Shown piece by piece: positions 1 through 8,181 of a DNA stretch of 64,000 bases. The translations under genes were made by a program, and so were the position numbers. The notes beneath the pieces are model-generated. The model was not told the DNA's origin. It did no database searches and saw only the letters and a program-made list of their open reading frames with translations. Every line of letters starts with the position of its first letter. Position 1 is the stretch's first letter. The DNA is taken from positions 1-64,000 of the forward strand of contig NZ_JAKZKX010000014.1 of the NCBI RefSeq assembly GCF_022808715.1. The letters are read 5' to 3'. This stretch comes from Fundidesulfovibrio agrisoli (GTDB taxonomy: Bacteria > Desulfobacterota > Desulfovibrionia > Desulfovibrionales > Desulfovibrionaceae).

Positions 1-123
1 CCGCCGGAGGCGTTTTCTTCTTGGGCCTCCGGGGCCAGAGAGGGCGCTGCCCTCTCTGGACTCTCCCGCCAGAGGGACTTCGTCCCTCTGGACACCCTTT
101 CCGCTTCGCAACCGGGAGCGAAA
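1..123. repeat. Intergenic hairpin repeats at left edge
   Basis: No gene is visible here. Bases 1-16 match the end of the GC-rich intergenic repeat seen in full at 50889-51002. Two related perfect or near-perfect hairpins follow: CCAGAGAGGGC/GCCCTCTCTGG at 35-59 and CCAGAGGGAC/GTCCCTCTGG at 69-91. They sit downstream of the minus-strand response regulator and could act as transcription terminators, but no T-run follows them. Confidence 0.6.
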
Positions 124-510
124 CTACAGCCCCTTGGCGGCCCTCCGCTCCACGGCGGAGAGAATCTTTGCCGCCACGTCCTCCGTGGGGCAGGGCTTGA
201 GCAGATAATCAGACCCGCCCTTGCCCATGATCTCCGCCGCGATGTCCACGGAGGCGTGCCCGGTGAGCACGATGACCTCCAGGTTGGGGTCGAGCTTCTT
301 GAGCTCGGCCAGCAGCTCCACGCCGGACATGCCCGGCATCTTCACGTCCACCAGGGCCACGTCGAAGGCTCCCGGCGCGAAGGCCTCCAGGGCCTGCTCG
401 CCGCTGAAGGCCGTGGTCACCTCCATCTGGCGCATGGAGAGCAGCCGGGCCAGGGTGGAGACGAAGCGCTCCTCGTCGTCAACTATGAGCAGGCGGATGG
501 GGCTTTGCAT
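124..510 (-). CDS. CheY-like response regulator (receiver only)
   Basis: This 128-residue protein is a single receiver domain with no output domain. Visible landmarks are the acidic pair in IVDDEE near the N-terminus, the phospho-acceptor Asp in ALVDVKMPG (about residue 55), the switch Thr in VLTGHAS and the conserved Lys in YLLKP. It is the last gene of a minus-strand kinase-regulator-kinase-regulator array and its start overlaps the end of the upstream histidine kinase by 32 bp, so the two are probably translationally coupled and form a cognate pair. It is a paralogue of the regulator at 1608-1997. With no DNA-binding domain it must act by protein contact or phosphotransfer; the target is not visible. 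Confidence 0.9.
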   Translation of the reverse strand: MQSPIRLLIVDDEERFVSTLARLLSMRQMEVTTAFSGEQALEAFAPGAFDVALVDVKMPGMSGVELLAELKKLDPNLEVIVLTGHASVDIAAEIMGKGGSDYLLKPCPTEDVAAKILSAVERRAAKGL

Positions 511-1423
511 TGCTTGGCTCCGTGCCGGGCGCTCCGGCGGGCAGTGTTATGGTGAAGACAGCGCCGGACCCGGGCCGGTTGGCCACGGTTATCAAGCCGC
601 CGAGCCGGTCCACGATCCGCTGGGTGATGGCCAGGCCAAGGCCGGTGCCCTTGCCGGGGGCCTTGGTGGTGAAGAAGGGGTCGAACACGCGGGAGAGGTG
701 CTCGGCCGGGATGCCGGGGCCCGTGTCGGCCACGCGGATGTAGGGCCGTCCGTCGGGGTGCAGGCCCGTGGAGGCGGTCACGCTGCCGCCGGGGCCCACG
801 GCCTGCATGGCGTTGACCAGCAGGTTGAGCACGGCTTGGCGCAGCAGGGGCGGGTCCACCGGGACGGGGGGCAGGCCCGGCTCGTATTCGCGGCGCAGGG
901 TGATGTTGCGCGGCGAGGCCTCGCGCTCCACCAAGCGCAGCATGTCCTCCACGAGGCGGCTCAAGTCCGAGGGCTGGCGCACGGGCTTCCAGGTGCGGGC
1001 AAGGCCCAGCAGGTTGTGGGTGATGTCCGCGCAGCGGCGCACCTGGGCCTGCACCCCGGCCAGGCTCTGGCGCAGCTCGGCCGCGTCGGGCTGCGGCTGG
1101 GCGAGCAGATGCCCCATCCACTCGGCCTCCTGGGTGATGACGGCCAGGGGGTTGTTGATCTCGTGGGCGATGCCCGAGGCGATCTCGCCGATGGCGGCCA
1201 GCTTCTGGGATTGCAGGAGCTGCTCGTCCAGGGCGCACTTCTGCGATTCGAGGCGCAGCACGCACTCCTGCGAACGTCTGAGCAGCCGCCAGGCCAGCAG
1301 GCAGGCCCCCGCGGCCGGCAGCAGGGACCACGGCGGCGGCGCGACCGCCGTCAGCAGGATGAGCGCGGCGGCAGCCGCGCCCTGCGCGAATTGGCTGGTG
1401 GCGAACCGTGGCGACGGGGTCAT
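479..1423 (-). CDS. Membrane sensor histidine kinase
   Basis: About 314 residues from the ATG at 1423. An in-frame GTG at 1492 would add 23 residues; neither start has a clear ribosome binding site. A hydrophobic N-terminal stretch suggests one or two membrane passes with little periplasmic domain. A short coiled linker leads to a HisKA domain with the phospho-His in GIAHEINNPL, followed by an ATPase domain with the N-box LNLLVNAMQ, the G1 box DTGPGIP and the G2 box GKGTGLGLAI. All catalytic motifs are intact. It lies third in the minus-strand array and overlaps the downstream receiver gene, its likely partner. With almost no sensor domain, it may sense a membrane signal or be driven by the companion kinase. 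Confidence 0.88.
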   Translation of the reverse strand: MTPSPRFATSQFAQGAAAAALILLTAVAPPPWSLLPAAGACLLAWRLLRRSQECVLRLESQKCALDEQLLQSQKLAAIGEIASGIAHEINNPLAVITQEAEWMGHLLAQPQPDAAELRQSLAGVQAQVRRCADITHNLLGLARTWKPVRQPSDLSRLVEDMLRLVEREASPRNITLRREYEPGLPPVPVDPPLLRQAVLNLLVNAMQAVGPGGSVTASTGLHPDGRPYIRVADTGPGIPAEHLSRVFDPFFTTKAPGKGTGLGLAITQRIVDRLGGLITVANRPGSGAVFTITLPAGAPGTEPSNAKPHPPAHS

Positions 1424-1504
1424 GGGTGGGCCGGGATGGGCTGGAAACAGGATGAAGAAAGGCGGGAACGGGCGCACGCGGCGGCACGGCACCTGCGCGC
1501 AGGG

Positions 1505-1547
1505 GAGGCCCTCCGGCGGGCAAAGGGCTGCGCCTTTTGGAATCCCA
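1505..1547. repeat. Copy of GC-rich intergenic hairpin repeat
   Basis: Contains CTCCGGCGGGCAAAGGG and CCTTTTGGAATCCC arms, an imperfect copy of the intergenic repeat seen at 50889-51002 and 15293-15345. It lies in the roughly 185-bp gap between the second response regulator and the short sensor kinase. Confidence 0.55.
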
Positions 1548-1607
1548 TGCCTGTCATGCGTTCTCCGCTTGCGCAGGGGCCGAGGGAGGCGTCCGCCGGG
1601 CTGAAGG

Positions 1608-1997
1608 TTAGGCCCCGCCGCCGCTCAGGCGCTTGCGCTCGTAGGCCTGGCCGATGGCGGCCAGCAGTTCGTCGAAATCCACAGGCTTGAGCAGATACGA
1701 GTTGGCCCCGATGGACATGCCCAGCACGCCCGACTCCACGGAGGCGTGCCCCGTGAGGAGGATGACCTCCACCTCGGGGGTGCGCTTCTTGAGTTCGCGC
1801 AGCACCTCGATGCCGTCCATGCCGGGCATCATGATGTCCAGCAGGGCCACGTCGAAGCTCTTGCGGCCGAGCAGCTCCAGGGCTTCCGGGCCGGAGAGGG
1901 CCGTTTCGGCCTCGAAGCCCCTGCGCCGCAGCCGCTTGACGATGGTTTCGTTGTAGTCCCGCTCGTCGTCCACCACCAGAATCCGCGCCTGTTCCAT
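1608..1997 (-). CDS. CheY-like response regulator (receiver only)
   Basis: 129 residues, one receiver domain. The acidic pair lies in VVDDERD, the phospho-acceptor Asp in ALLDIMMPGMDG (about residue 55), the switch Thr in LLTGHAS and the Lys in YLLKPVD. The start has a strong AAGGAGG ribosome binding site. It begins 12 bp after the stop of the large sensor kinase, which is its probable partner. It closely resembles the receiver at 124-510, so the array looks like a duplicated kinase-regulator pair. No output domain is present. Confidence 0.92.
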   Translation of the reverse strand: MEQARILVVDDERDYNETIVKRLRRRGFEAETALSGPEALELLGRKSFDVALLDIMMPGMDGIEVLRELKKRTPEVEVILLTGHASVESGVLGMSIGANSYLLKPVDFDELLAAIGQAYERKRLSGGGA

Positions 1998-2009
1998 GCC
2001 GCCTCCTTG

Positions 2010-3665
2010 TCAGACCGCCGGGACGTAGACGGTGAAGGTGGTCCCCTTGCCCACGGCGCTCGTCACGGTGATGCGCCCGCCCAGCTTCTCGATGATGCCG
2101 AAGGCGATGGCCAGCCCGAGCCCGGTGCCTTCGCCGGGCTTCTTGGTCGTGAAGAAGGGGTCGAATATCTTGTCCAGCGTTTCCGGTGGGATGCCGCATC
2201 CCGTATCCACGAATACGGCCGCCAGCTCGTTCTTGTCGGCGTCGAAGCGGGTGGTCAGGGTGATCTGCCCGTTTTTGCCGATGGCGTCGATGGCGTTGTC
2301 GATGAGGTTCAGGAACACCTGCTGCAACTGGGTCGGGTCCGACTTGGTGGGGGGCAGGTTCTCCCCGAGGTTCAGGCGCACCTCGATGTTGCGCAGCAGG
2401 GCCTCGGTCTTGAGGAACTGCACGGTCTCGCCCAGGAGCTTGTTGAAGTCCACCTCGTGCAGGGAGGGCTCCATCCTGCGCGCGAAGCCGAGCATGCGGT
2501 GGGTCACGGTCTTGGCGCGCTCCACGTGGTGCTCGATGCGGTGCACGGAGTCGTAGATCTCCTTGTATTGGGGCACGGCCTTGACCTCGTCCTCTTCGAG
2601 CAGGTCCTTGATCCAGCCGGCCTGCTCGCGGATGATGGCCAGGGGGTTGTTGATCTCGTGGGCCACGCCCGCAGCCATCTTGCCCAAAGCGGCCATCTTG
2701 CCGGACTGGGTGAGGTTGGCGTCCAGTTCGGCCTTCTCGCGTTCGGCCTTCTCCAGCCTGCGCACCATGGTGTTGGTGACGATGACGGTCCCGGCGATGA
2801 TAACGGCCACACCCCCGGCCAGCAGCAGCCAGACGAGGTATTCGGCCTCGAACAGGGGGCGCAGCTCGTCCTCGGGGTCTTCGCGGATGACCAGCATCCA
2901 ATCCTTGTTTTCGAGCCAGGTCCAGCCGTACAGGTAGGAGCGGTGGCTCACCGTGAGCTCCTGCACGCGCACGCCCTGGAAGCGGCCCTCCACGCGGAAG
3001 GGCAGCTCCATGTCCTCCATGGCGTGGCCGCCGAAGCGGGGGTTGGTCTGGAGCACCAGCTTGTCGTTGAGCAGGAAGGCGTCGCCCTTGCGGCCCATCT
3101 GCACGCGCTTCACGAAGGATTCGAAGATGTCGGAATCGATGGTGGCCCGCACGATCCAGGAGCGGTTCCCCTCGCGCCGCAGCACCGCGATGATGATGTG
3201 CGGAACCTTGCGGAAGCCCAGAAACACGTCCGAGATGTAGACGCCCTTGGACGTGACCTTGGAGAACCACTCCTCGTTTTTGTAGTTCAGGCCCTCCAGG
3301 TTGTAGGGGCCGGCGTAGGCCATGTGGTAGCCGTCCATGCCGATGACGCCGATGTCGATATAGTAGCGGGTGGAGCTCTGCATGAGCGCGAAGATGCGCT
3401 CCAATGTGGCCTGATCGGAGGATTCCTCGTAGCTGAGGGCGCTTGCCAGGGTGGTCACCTGGCTCAAACGCTCGTTGAGGAAGAGGTCTATGGCGTTGCG
3501 CTTGCTCTCCACCAGAGTGCGCAGGTTGCCACGGAGGGCGTCCTGGTAGGCGCTGGAGAAGCGCTGCTTGACGCCGATGCCGAGCACCAGCAGGGGCAAC
3601 AGGGAGAAGCCCACCGTGAAGACGATGATGGAGAGGCGCAGGCGTTTGAAGTCGAGTGTTTTCAT
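2010..3665 (-). CDS. Sensor histidine kinase with periplasmic Cache domain
   Basis: 551 residues. The first membrane helix lies at about 11-31 and the second at about 275-300. The roughly 240-residue region between them has the look of a double-Cache ligand sensor (SYLYGWTWLENKDWML near its end). A coiled linker then leads to HisKA with the phospho-His in GVAHEINNPLAI, and to an ATPase domain with LNLIDNAIDA, DTGCGIP and GEGTGLGLAI. It is the first gene of the array and is transcribed away from the divergent phosphoesterase gene. Its small-molecule ligand cannot be told from sequence. The kinase core is related to that of the second kinase in the array. Confidence 0.93.
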   Translation of the reverse strand: MKTLDFKRLRLSIIVFTVGFSLLPLLVLGIGVKQRFSSAYQDALRGNLRTLVESKRNAIDLFLNERLSQVTTLASALSYEESSDQATLERIFALMQSSTRYYIDIGVIGMDGYHMAYAGPYNLEGLNYKNEEWFSKVTSKGVYISDVFLGFRKVPHIIIAVLRREGNRSWIVRATIDSDIFESFVKRVQMGRKGDAFLLNDKLVLQTNPRFGGHAMEDMELPFRVEGRFQGVRVQELTVSHRSYLYGWTWLENKDWMLVIREDPEDELRPLFEAEYLVWLLLAGGVAVIIAGTVIVTNTMVRRLEKAEREKAELDANLTQSGKMAALGKMAAGVAHEINNPLAIIREQAGWIKDLLEEDEVKAVPQYKEIYDSVHRIEHHVERAKTVTHRMLGFARRMEPSLHEVDFNKLLGETVQFLKTEALLRNIEVRLNLGENLPPTKSDPTQLQQVFLNLIDNAIDAIGKNGQITLTTRFDADKNELAAVFVDTGCGIPPETLDKIFDPFFTTKKPGEGTGLGLAIAFGIIEKLGGRITVTSAVGKGTTFTVYVPAV

Positions 3666-3772
3666 CTCCCCGCCAAAGAGGACGGTCGCTTGTTACTTTG
3701 AGCGCATGGTAACGTGATGGACAGGCAGGGGCAAGTCCGTCTATGCAGCGGGTGACCATTTTTGAGGACACC

Positions 3773-4924
3773 ATGAACATTCTCGGCTTCCACGGCGCAC
3801 ATCCGGTGCTGCTGCTGGCCTTCCCCCTCATTCTGGCGATCGTCCTGGCCGGCCCTGTGCTGCTGTGGCGCTGCCGGGCTAGGCTGGGGCGCGACAGGCA
3901 TCGCCTGTTCATCCGGCTGTACTGCGCCGTGCCCGTGGCGGCCCTCGTCGCGTTCGCCCTGGGCGCTCATGACTGGATCAGCCGCCTTTTCTTCTACCTC
4001 AGCCTGCTGGCTACCCTGACCACGCTGGACGTGCTGCTGGCCCTGGCCGTGCTGCGCCCGGCGCGCGCATCAGGCGCGTCGGCGATCACGCCTGGGCACG
4101 ACGGCTCCAGGCGGCGTTTCCTGGCCCTGGGCACCATGGCCGCGGCGGGGTCGCTGGCCGTGGTCCCCGTGCTGCGCGGAGGGGAGGGCGAGGCCGCAAC
4201 CCAGGTGATCGAACGGCGCATCGAGCTGCCGCGCAGCCCCAAGGCCGCGCCGGGCAGGCCGCTGCGCCTGAGCCTCATCACCGACCTGCACGCGGGGTTC
4301 TTCCTGCCGGACGCCAACCTGGAGCAGGCTCTGGCCCTGGTGCGCGGCTTTGGGCCTGACGTGATCGTGTTCGGGGGCGACCTGGTGGAATACCACCTGG
4401 AGGCGGCCGCCCAGACAGCGCCCTTCTTCAAGGCCCTGGCCAGCGTGGCCCCGGTGTACGCGGTGCTCGGCAACCACGACTGCTACATCGACCCCGGCGT
4501 CGTCACCGCCTTCCACCAGGGCAACGGGGTCATCCCCCTGCGCGACCGGCGCGTGGACCTGGCCGGGCCTTGGGGCCGCTTCCAGCTCTGCGGCTCGCGC
4601 GACTTCTGGGAGCCCGACAGGCGCATGACCTGCCTGGACGGGGCGGACCTGGACTCCACCCTGCTGCTGGCCCACAACCCGCAGAAAGTCCTGGGGCTGC
4701 CCGCATCCAGGCTGCCCTGGCTGAGCCTGGTGGGGCACACCCACGGGGGCCAGATACGGCTGCCGCTTCTGGGGCCCCTGGTCAACCAGGCCGACCGCCG
4801 CCTCGGCCCGGGTCTCAACGAGTTGGACGGCCGCAGGATCGTGCTCTCCGCCGGTCTGGGCTTCGCCGGGCTCCCCATCCGCCTGGATTGCCCCCCGGAC
4901 GTGACCAACATGGTCGTGCTGTGA
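3773..4924 (+). CDS. Membrane-anchored metallophosphoesterase
   Basis: About 383 residues from the ATG at 3773, preferred because GAGGA precedes it; an in-frame ATG at 3743 lacks one. The N-terminus has about three hydrophobic helices, then an SRRRFLALG stretch resembling a twin-arginine motif before another hydrophobic segment. The C-terminal half is a calcineurin-like domain with its metal ligands in order: TDLHAG, GGDLVE, LGNHDC, AHNP and GHTHGG. The YaeI/YkuE branch of this family acts on phospholipid pyrophosphates such as UDP-diacylglucosamine, so a membrane lipid substrate is plausible but unproven. Its stop overlaps the GTG start of the next gene. Confidence 0.88.
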   Translation: MNILGFHGAHPVLLLAFPLILAIVLAGPVLLWRCRARLGRDRHRLFIRLYCAVPVAALVAFALGAHDWISRLFFYLSLLATLTTLDVLLALAVLRPARASGASAITPGHDGSRRRFLALGTMAAAGSLAVVPVLRGGEGEAATQVIERRIELPRSPKAAPGRPLRLSLITDLHAGFFLPDANLEQALALVRGFGPDVIVFGGDLVEYHLEAAAQTAPFFKALASVAPVYAVLGNHDCYIDPGVVTAFHQGNGVIPLRDRRVDLAGPWGRFQLCGSRDFWEPDRRMTCLDGADLDSTLLLAHNPQKVLGLPASRLPWLSLVGHTHGGQIRLPLLGPLVNQADRRLGPGLNELDGRRIVLSAGLGFAGLPIRLDCPPDVTNMVVL

Positions 4925-5850
4925 GCGCGCCGGAACCGGTCCTCTGGGACGGGCTGGGGCTGGATGCCCCTCCCGGCTGGGAGCCAGCCGCCCTGGGCAA
5001 GGGCTACCTGCGCCTGGACGACGCGGACGGGCCGCGCCTGACCCTGCGCTGGCAGCGCGTGAAGCCTGGGCTGGCCCCTGCGGGGGTGCTGGGCAGGCTC
5101 AAGCGTAAATACCGCTTCAAGCAGGACGAGGCCCCCGGGCGGATGGCGAAACAGTTGGGCGAGGCCCTGGCCCCGGTCGGCGCGTCGTTGGCCTGCCTCG
5201 GGCCGGACGGGCGCGAGGCCGTGCTGTTTGTGCTCCCCGGCCCCCCGGCAACCGAGGGTGCGGGGCTGGCCGTTCTGGCCGCGCCTCATGTTCGCCCTGG
5301 CGAGAGCGCCCAGCCCTGGCTGGACTGCGCCCGCAGTCTGCGCGGCGCGGACCAGGGCCTGCTGCGCCTCTACGACGTGGCGGCACAGGCCCCGCCGGGC
5401 TTCGCCCTGGCGGAGTGCAGCGTCCAGTTGGGGCACTTCAGATTCCTCTACCGGGCCGGGAGCTCCAGCCTGGAGTACCACCGCTTCGCCCCGGCGCAGG
5501 CCATCCTGCGGGGCACCAGCCTGGAGGCCTGGGCCGGGAAGGTCTTCCCGGACAGGCGCGGCAGGGCGCGGGTCTTCGTTCCGGGGCGGCTCCCCGGGGC
5601 GAGGGGGGGCGCGGGGGAGGGCTTCGCGGCGGCGCTCCATCCGCCGGTGGAGGTCCAGGCCAGTCCGGCCCGGCGTCTGGCCGCGCGGTGGCTGCCCGCC
5701 CTGCGCCTGTTGCGGGCTGCGGTCTGGCTCGGGGACGAATCCAGGATTCTGGCCGTGCTGGCCGTGCACACGGGGGAGCTTTCCCCGCAATTCTTCAAGG
5801 AGGTCTGCGCGCGCCATGTGGTTCAAACGCCGCCCAGCCAAGCCGGTTGA
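4921..5850 (+). CDS. Conserved-looking protein of unknown function
   Basis: I do not recognise this family. The GTG at 4921 overlaps the preceding TGA in a GTGA arrangement and gives 309 residues. It begins with a tryptophan-rich segment (LWDGLGL, PPGWEP, LRWQRV) and a basic stretch LGRLKRKYRFK, is mostly soluble in character, and has no evident signal peptide or membrane helix. It overlaps the following PqqD-like gene by 35 bp, so the two are very likely co-translated. Such partnering suggests a role in binding or processing whatever the PqqD-like protein carries, but this is inference only. Confidence 0.75.
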   Translation: MSAPEPVLWDGLGLDAPPGWEPAALGKGYLRLDDADGPRLTLRWQRVKPGLAPAGVLGRLKRKYRFKQDEAPGRMAKQLGEALAPVGASLACLGPDGREAVLFVLPGPPATEGAGLAVLAAPHVRPGESAQPWLDCARSLRGADQGLLRLYDVAAQAPPGFALAECSVQLGHFRFLYRAGSSSLEYHRFAPAQAILRGTSLEAWAGKVFPDRRGRARVFVPGRLPGARGGAGEGFAAALHPPVEVQASPARRLAARWLPALRLLRAAVWLGDESRILAVLAVHTGELSPQFFKEVCARHVVQTPPSQAG

Positions 5851-6232
5851 GCCCGCCCACGCCGACCCCCCGGAGAACGTGGAGGAGAGGCGGCGCAACC
5901 TGGACATGCGCCCCGCGCGCAACCGCCTGGTGCGCGAGGAGCGCACGGAGCAGGGCTTCGCGCGGCTGATCTATTTGAGCGCCTACAAGCCGTGGTTCGC
6001 AGGCGTGGCCCGGCGCCTCGGCATGTGGGACGGCAAGCCCCTGGAGCGCAAACTGGAGCTGGACGAGCTGGGCACCTTCTGCTGGGAGCTGATCGACGGG
6101 CGCAACTCCGTGCGGGACGTGGCCGCGCGCCTGGCCGGGCACTACGGCCTGCCCGGGCGCGAGGCCGAACTGGCCGTGGCGGGGTTCCTGCGCGAGCTGG
6201 GCAGGCGGGGGATCGTCGGCCTGCGCGATTAG
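5816..6232 (+). CDS. PqqD-like peptide-chaperone domain protein
   Basis: 138 residues. The C-terminal 60 or so residues fit the PqqD fold: LDELGTFCWELIDG, then RNSVRDVAARLAGHYG, then VAGFLRELGRRGIVGL. PqqD-family proteins bind precursor peptides and hand them to radical SAM or other modifying enzymes. The N-terminal 75 residues are charged and unassigned. No radical SAM enzyme or obvious precursor peptide lies nearby, so this is an orphan PqqD. It is third in a cascade of overlapping genes starting with the metallophosphoesterase. Its TAG stop supplies the first base of a palindromic element. Confidence 0.85.
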   Translation: MWFKRRPAKPVEPAHADPPENVEERRRNLDMRPARNRLVREERTEQGFARLIYLSAYKPWFAGVARRLGMWDGKPLERKLELDELGTFCWELIDGRNSVRDVAARLAGHYGLPGREAELAVAGFLRELGRRGIVGLRD

Positions 6233-6356
6233 CAGCCTGTTGAAAAATTCCCGCTGGCGGCGTCGCTTCAAAAAAGCCAAACCCTCACGTAGGCCAACTA
6301 CGCATCGGGCTTGGCTTTTTCTCGCGCCTTGCCGGCAGGTTTTTTGAACGGGCTGC
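6232..6356. repeat. Palindromic intergenic element, copy 1
   Basis: About 125 bp with terminal inverted repeats (GCAGCCTGTTGAAAAA and TTTTTTGAACGGGCTGC) and an inner inverted pair AAAAAGCCAA/TTGGCTTTTT around a CGTAG/CTACG core. A second copy with the same organisation lies at 34269-34392. Both begin exactly on the final G of a TAG stop codon. The whole can fold into a long hairpin and may terminate transcription. It is likely a non-autonomous mobile or REP/MITE-like element. Confidence 0.75.
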
Positions 6357-6396
6357 GGCGATCGGCTTTCGCGACGGCCTGACGGGCTCTGCGTGA

Positions 6397-8181
6397 TTAG
6401 GGCTTCGCCTCCGCTTCGGGCATGCGCTTGAAGTGGTAGCCCGAGTAGTACAGCCCGTCCTCTTCGGCCCGGAGCGTCGCGCCCGAGCCGATGCCCAGGC
6501 CCGCCACCACGGCCTGGTCGTCCCCCAGGGGGACGAGCGGGGTCACGGCCGGAATCGCCGGGGCGTCGCCTCCGGGGAGCGACACGCCGAGCACGGCCAT
6601 GAGCTGCCCGTCGCGCACGGTCAGGGCCAGGGCCTTGTAGCACAGCCCGGCGCATTCGCCCGAGGCGGCGTACACGCCCTGCCGGGCCATCCAGGCCGCT
6701 GGGATGGTCTTGTTCTGCAGCTTCACCAGGGGCACGGGCCTGGCCCGGCCCCTGAGCACCAGCACGTCCAGCCCGTCGGGGTGCATGTGCTCCAGGTATT
6801 CCTCCTGCCCGGCCTTGGGCAGCAGGGGCAGCAGGCTCTTCTCCGCCTGCAGCCGCAGCAGGCCGCCCCTGGCCGGGGTGAGCTCCACGTCCCTCCCTTC
6901 CACGCTGGCCTTGAGCACGCCGTCCACCAGCCGGATGGTGCTGAGCAGGCCGCCTTCCCCCGCATAGTCGCCCGCATAGGTGGCCAGCTCCTCGGGGGTG
7001 AGCTTCTCCGGCCGGAAAGCCTCCGGCCTGAAGACGCGGCTGCCGGGCACAGGACGGGCCCCCGCGCCGGGGCGCGAGGCCGCGGCCAGCTCCAGGGCCT
7101 TTACCGCCAGGTCGGAGATGAAATGCGCTGCCTCCTGGGTGTTGGCCATCACCACCACCCCGAGCTTGCGGTTGGGCTCCATGGCCATGAAGGCCTGGAA
7201 GGGCAGGGCGGTGCCCGCGTGCCAGATCAGTCGGCTGCCGTCGGAGAGGTTCAGGCCGGAGAGCATGAACCCCAGACCCATCTGGAACTCGAAATCCAGA
7301 GGCAGGCCGGGGAACTGCGGTGTGACCATCTGGCGGAAGAACCGGTGGGAGAGCACGTCCCCGCCTCCGGCCAGCATGGCCTGGATGAAGGCGGCCATGT
7401 CCGGCGCGGTGGAGTAGAGCGAGCCCGCGGGCATGTCGCGCAGGGCGGGGCGGGGAGCCTCCTTGCCGCCGGAGTAGCCCTGCGAGTAGCGCGGGGACAG
7501 CTCGGGGGTCATCACGTAGCTGGAGCTGGCCATGCCCAGGGGCTCCAGCAGGCTCCAGCGCATGGCCTGGTCGAAGCCCATCCCTTCCACCTTCTCCACC
7601 ATGCGCCCCAGCAGGCTGAAGCCCACGTTGGAGTAGCGCCAGAGCTTGGCCGGGGGGGCGGCCATGCTCTCCTGCGCGAGGGAGGGGATGTACGCCGCCA
7701 GGGCCTGCGGGTGTTCCGACCACATCCCGGCCACCACGTCCGTGGGCAGGCCCGAGTGGTGCGACATGAGCATGCGCGGCGTGATGTGCGGGTCCGGCCC
7801 GAAGCGGCTGCGGATGGAGAATTCCGGGACGTAAGCCCGGATGTCGGCGTCGAGGTCCACCAGCCCTGCCTCGGCCAGTTGCATCACGTGCGCGGAGCTG
7901 ACCACCTTGGAGATGGAGCCCATCCGGAAGATGGTGTCCAGCTCCGCCGGGACGCCCTTGGCCTCGTCGGCCCAGCCGTAGGCCTGGGCCCAGAGCACGT
8001 GCTGGTCGTCCACCACGGCGATGGAGAGCCCCTTGATGTCGTAGCGGGACATGTTCTTGCGGATCTCGGCTTCCAGTTCCTTGACTCCCGTGAACGTCCC
8101 CCTGGCGGCCCGGGCGGCGGGGCACAGCGTCAACGAGGCCGCGAACGCCAGCAATGCGGCGGTGAAGACAATCCTACGCAT
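6397..8181 (-). CDS. Exported serine beta-lactamase-fold hydrolase
   Basis: 594 residues with a cleavable signal peptide ending near PAARAARG. It belongs to the class C beta-lactamase/transpeptidase fold: SxxK is S89-I-S-K92, the tyrosine motif is Y183-S-N and the third motif is H321-A-G in place of KTG, as is usual in the esterase/peptidase branch. About 200 C-terminal residues form an extra region typical of larger periplasmic members. Probable roles are peptidase, esterase or D-amino-acid hydrolase; true antibiotic resistance is not indicated. The gene starts inside the last codons of the nucleoside phosphorylase gene (8-bp overlap), so the two are co-transcribed though not obviously linked in function. 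Confidence 0.88.
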   Translation of the reverse strand: MRRIVFTAALLAFAASLTLCPAARAARGTFTGVKELEAEIRKNMSRYDIKGLSIAVVDDQHVLWAQAYGWADEAKGVPAELDTIFRMGSISKVVSSAHVMQLAEAGLVDLDADIRAYVPEFSIRSRFGPDPHITPRMLMSHHSGLPTDVVAGMWSEHPQALAAYIPSLAQESMAAPPAKLWRYSNVGFSLLGRMVEKVEGMGFDQAMRWSLLEPLGMASSSYVMTPELSPRYSQGYSGGKEAPRPALRDMPAGSLYSTAPDMAAFIQAMLAGGGDVLSHRFFRQMVTPQFPGLPLDFEFQMGLGFMLSGLNLSDGSRLIWHAGTALPFQAFMAMEPNRKLGVVVMANTQEAAHFISDLAVKALELAAASRPGAGARPVPGSRVFRPEAFRPEKLTPEELATYAGDYAGEGGLLSTIRLVDGVLKASVEGRDVELTPARGGLLRLQAEKSLLPLLPKAGQEEYLEHMHPDGLDVLVLRGRARPVPLVKLQNKTIPAAWMARQGVYAASGECAGLCYKALALTVRDGQLMAVLGVSLPGGDAPAIPAVTPLVPLGDDQAVVAGLGIGSGATLRAEEDGLYYSGYHFKRMPEAEAKP

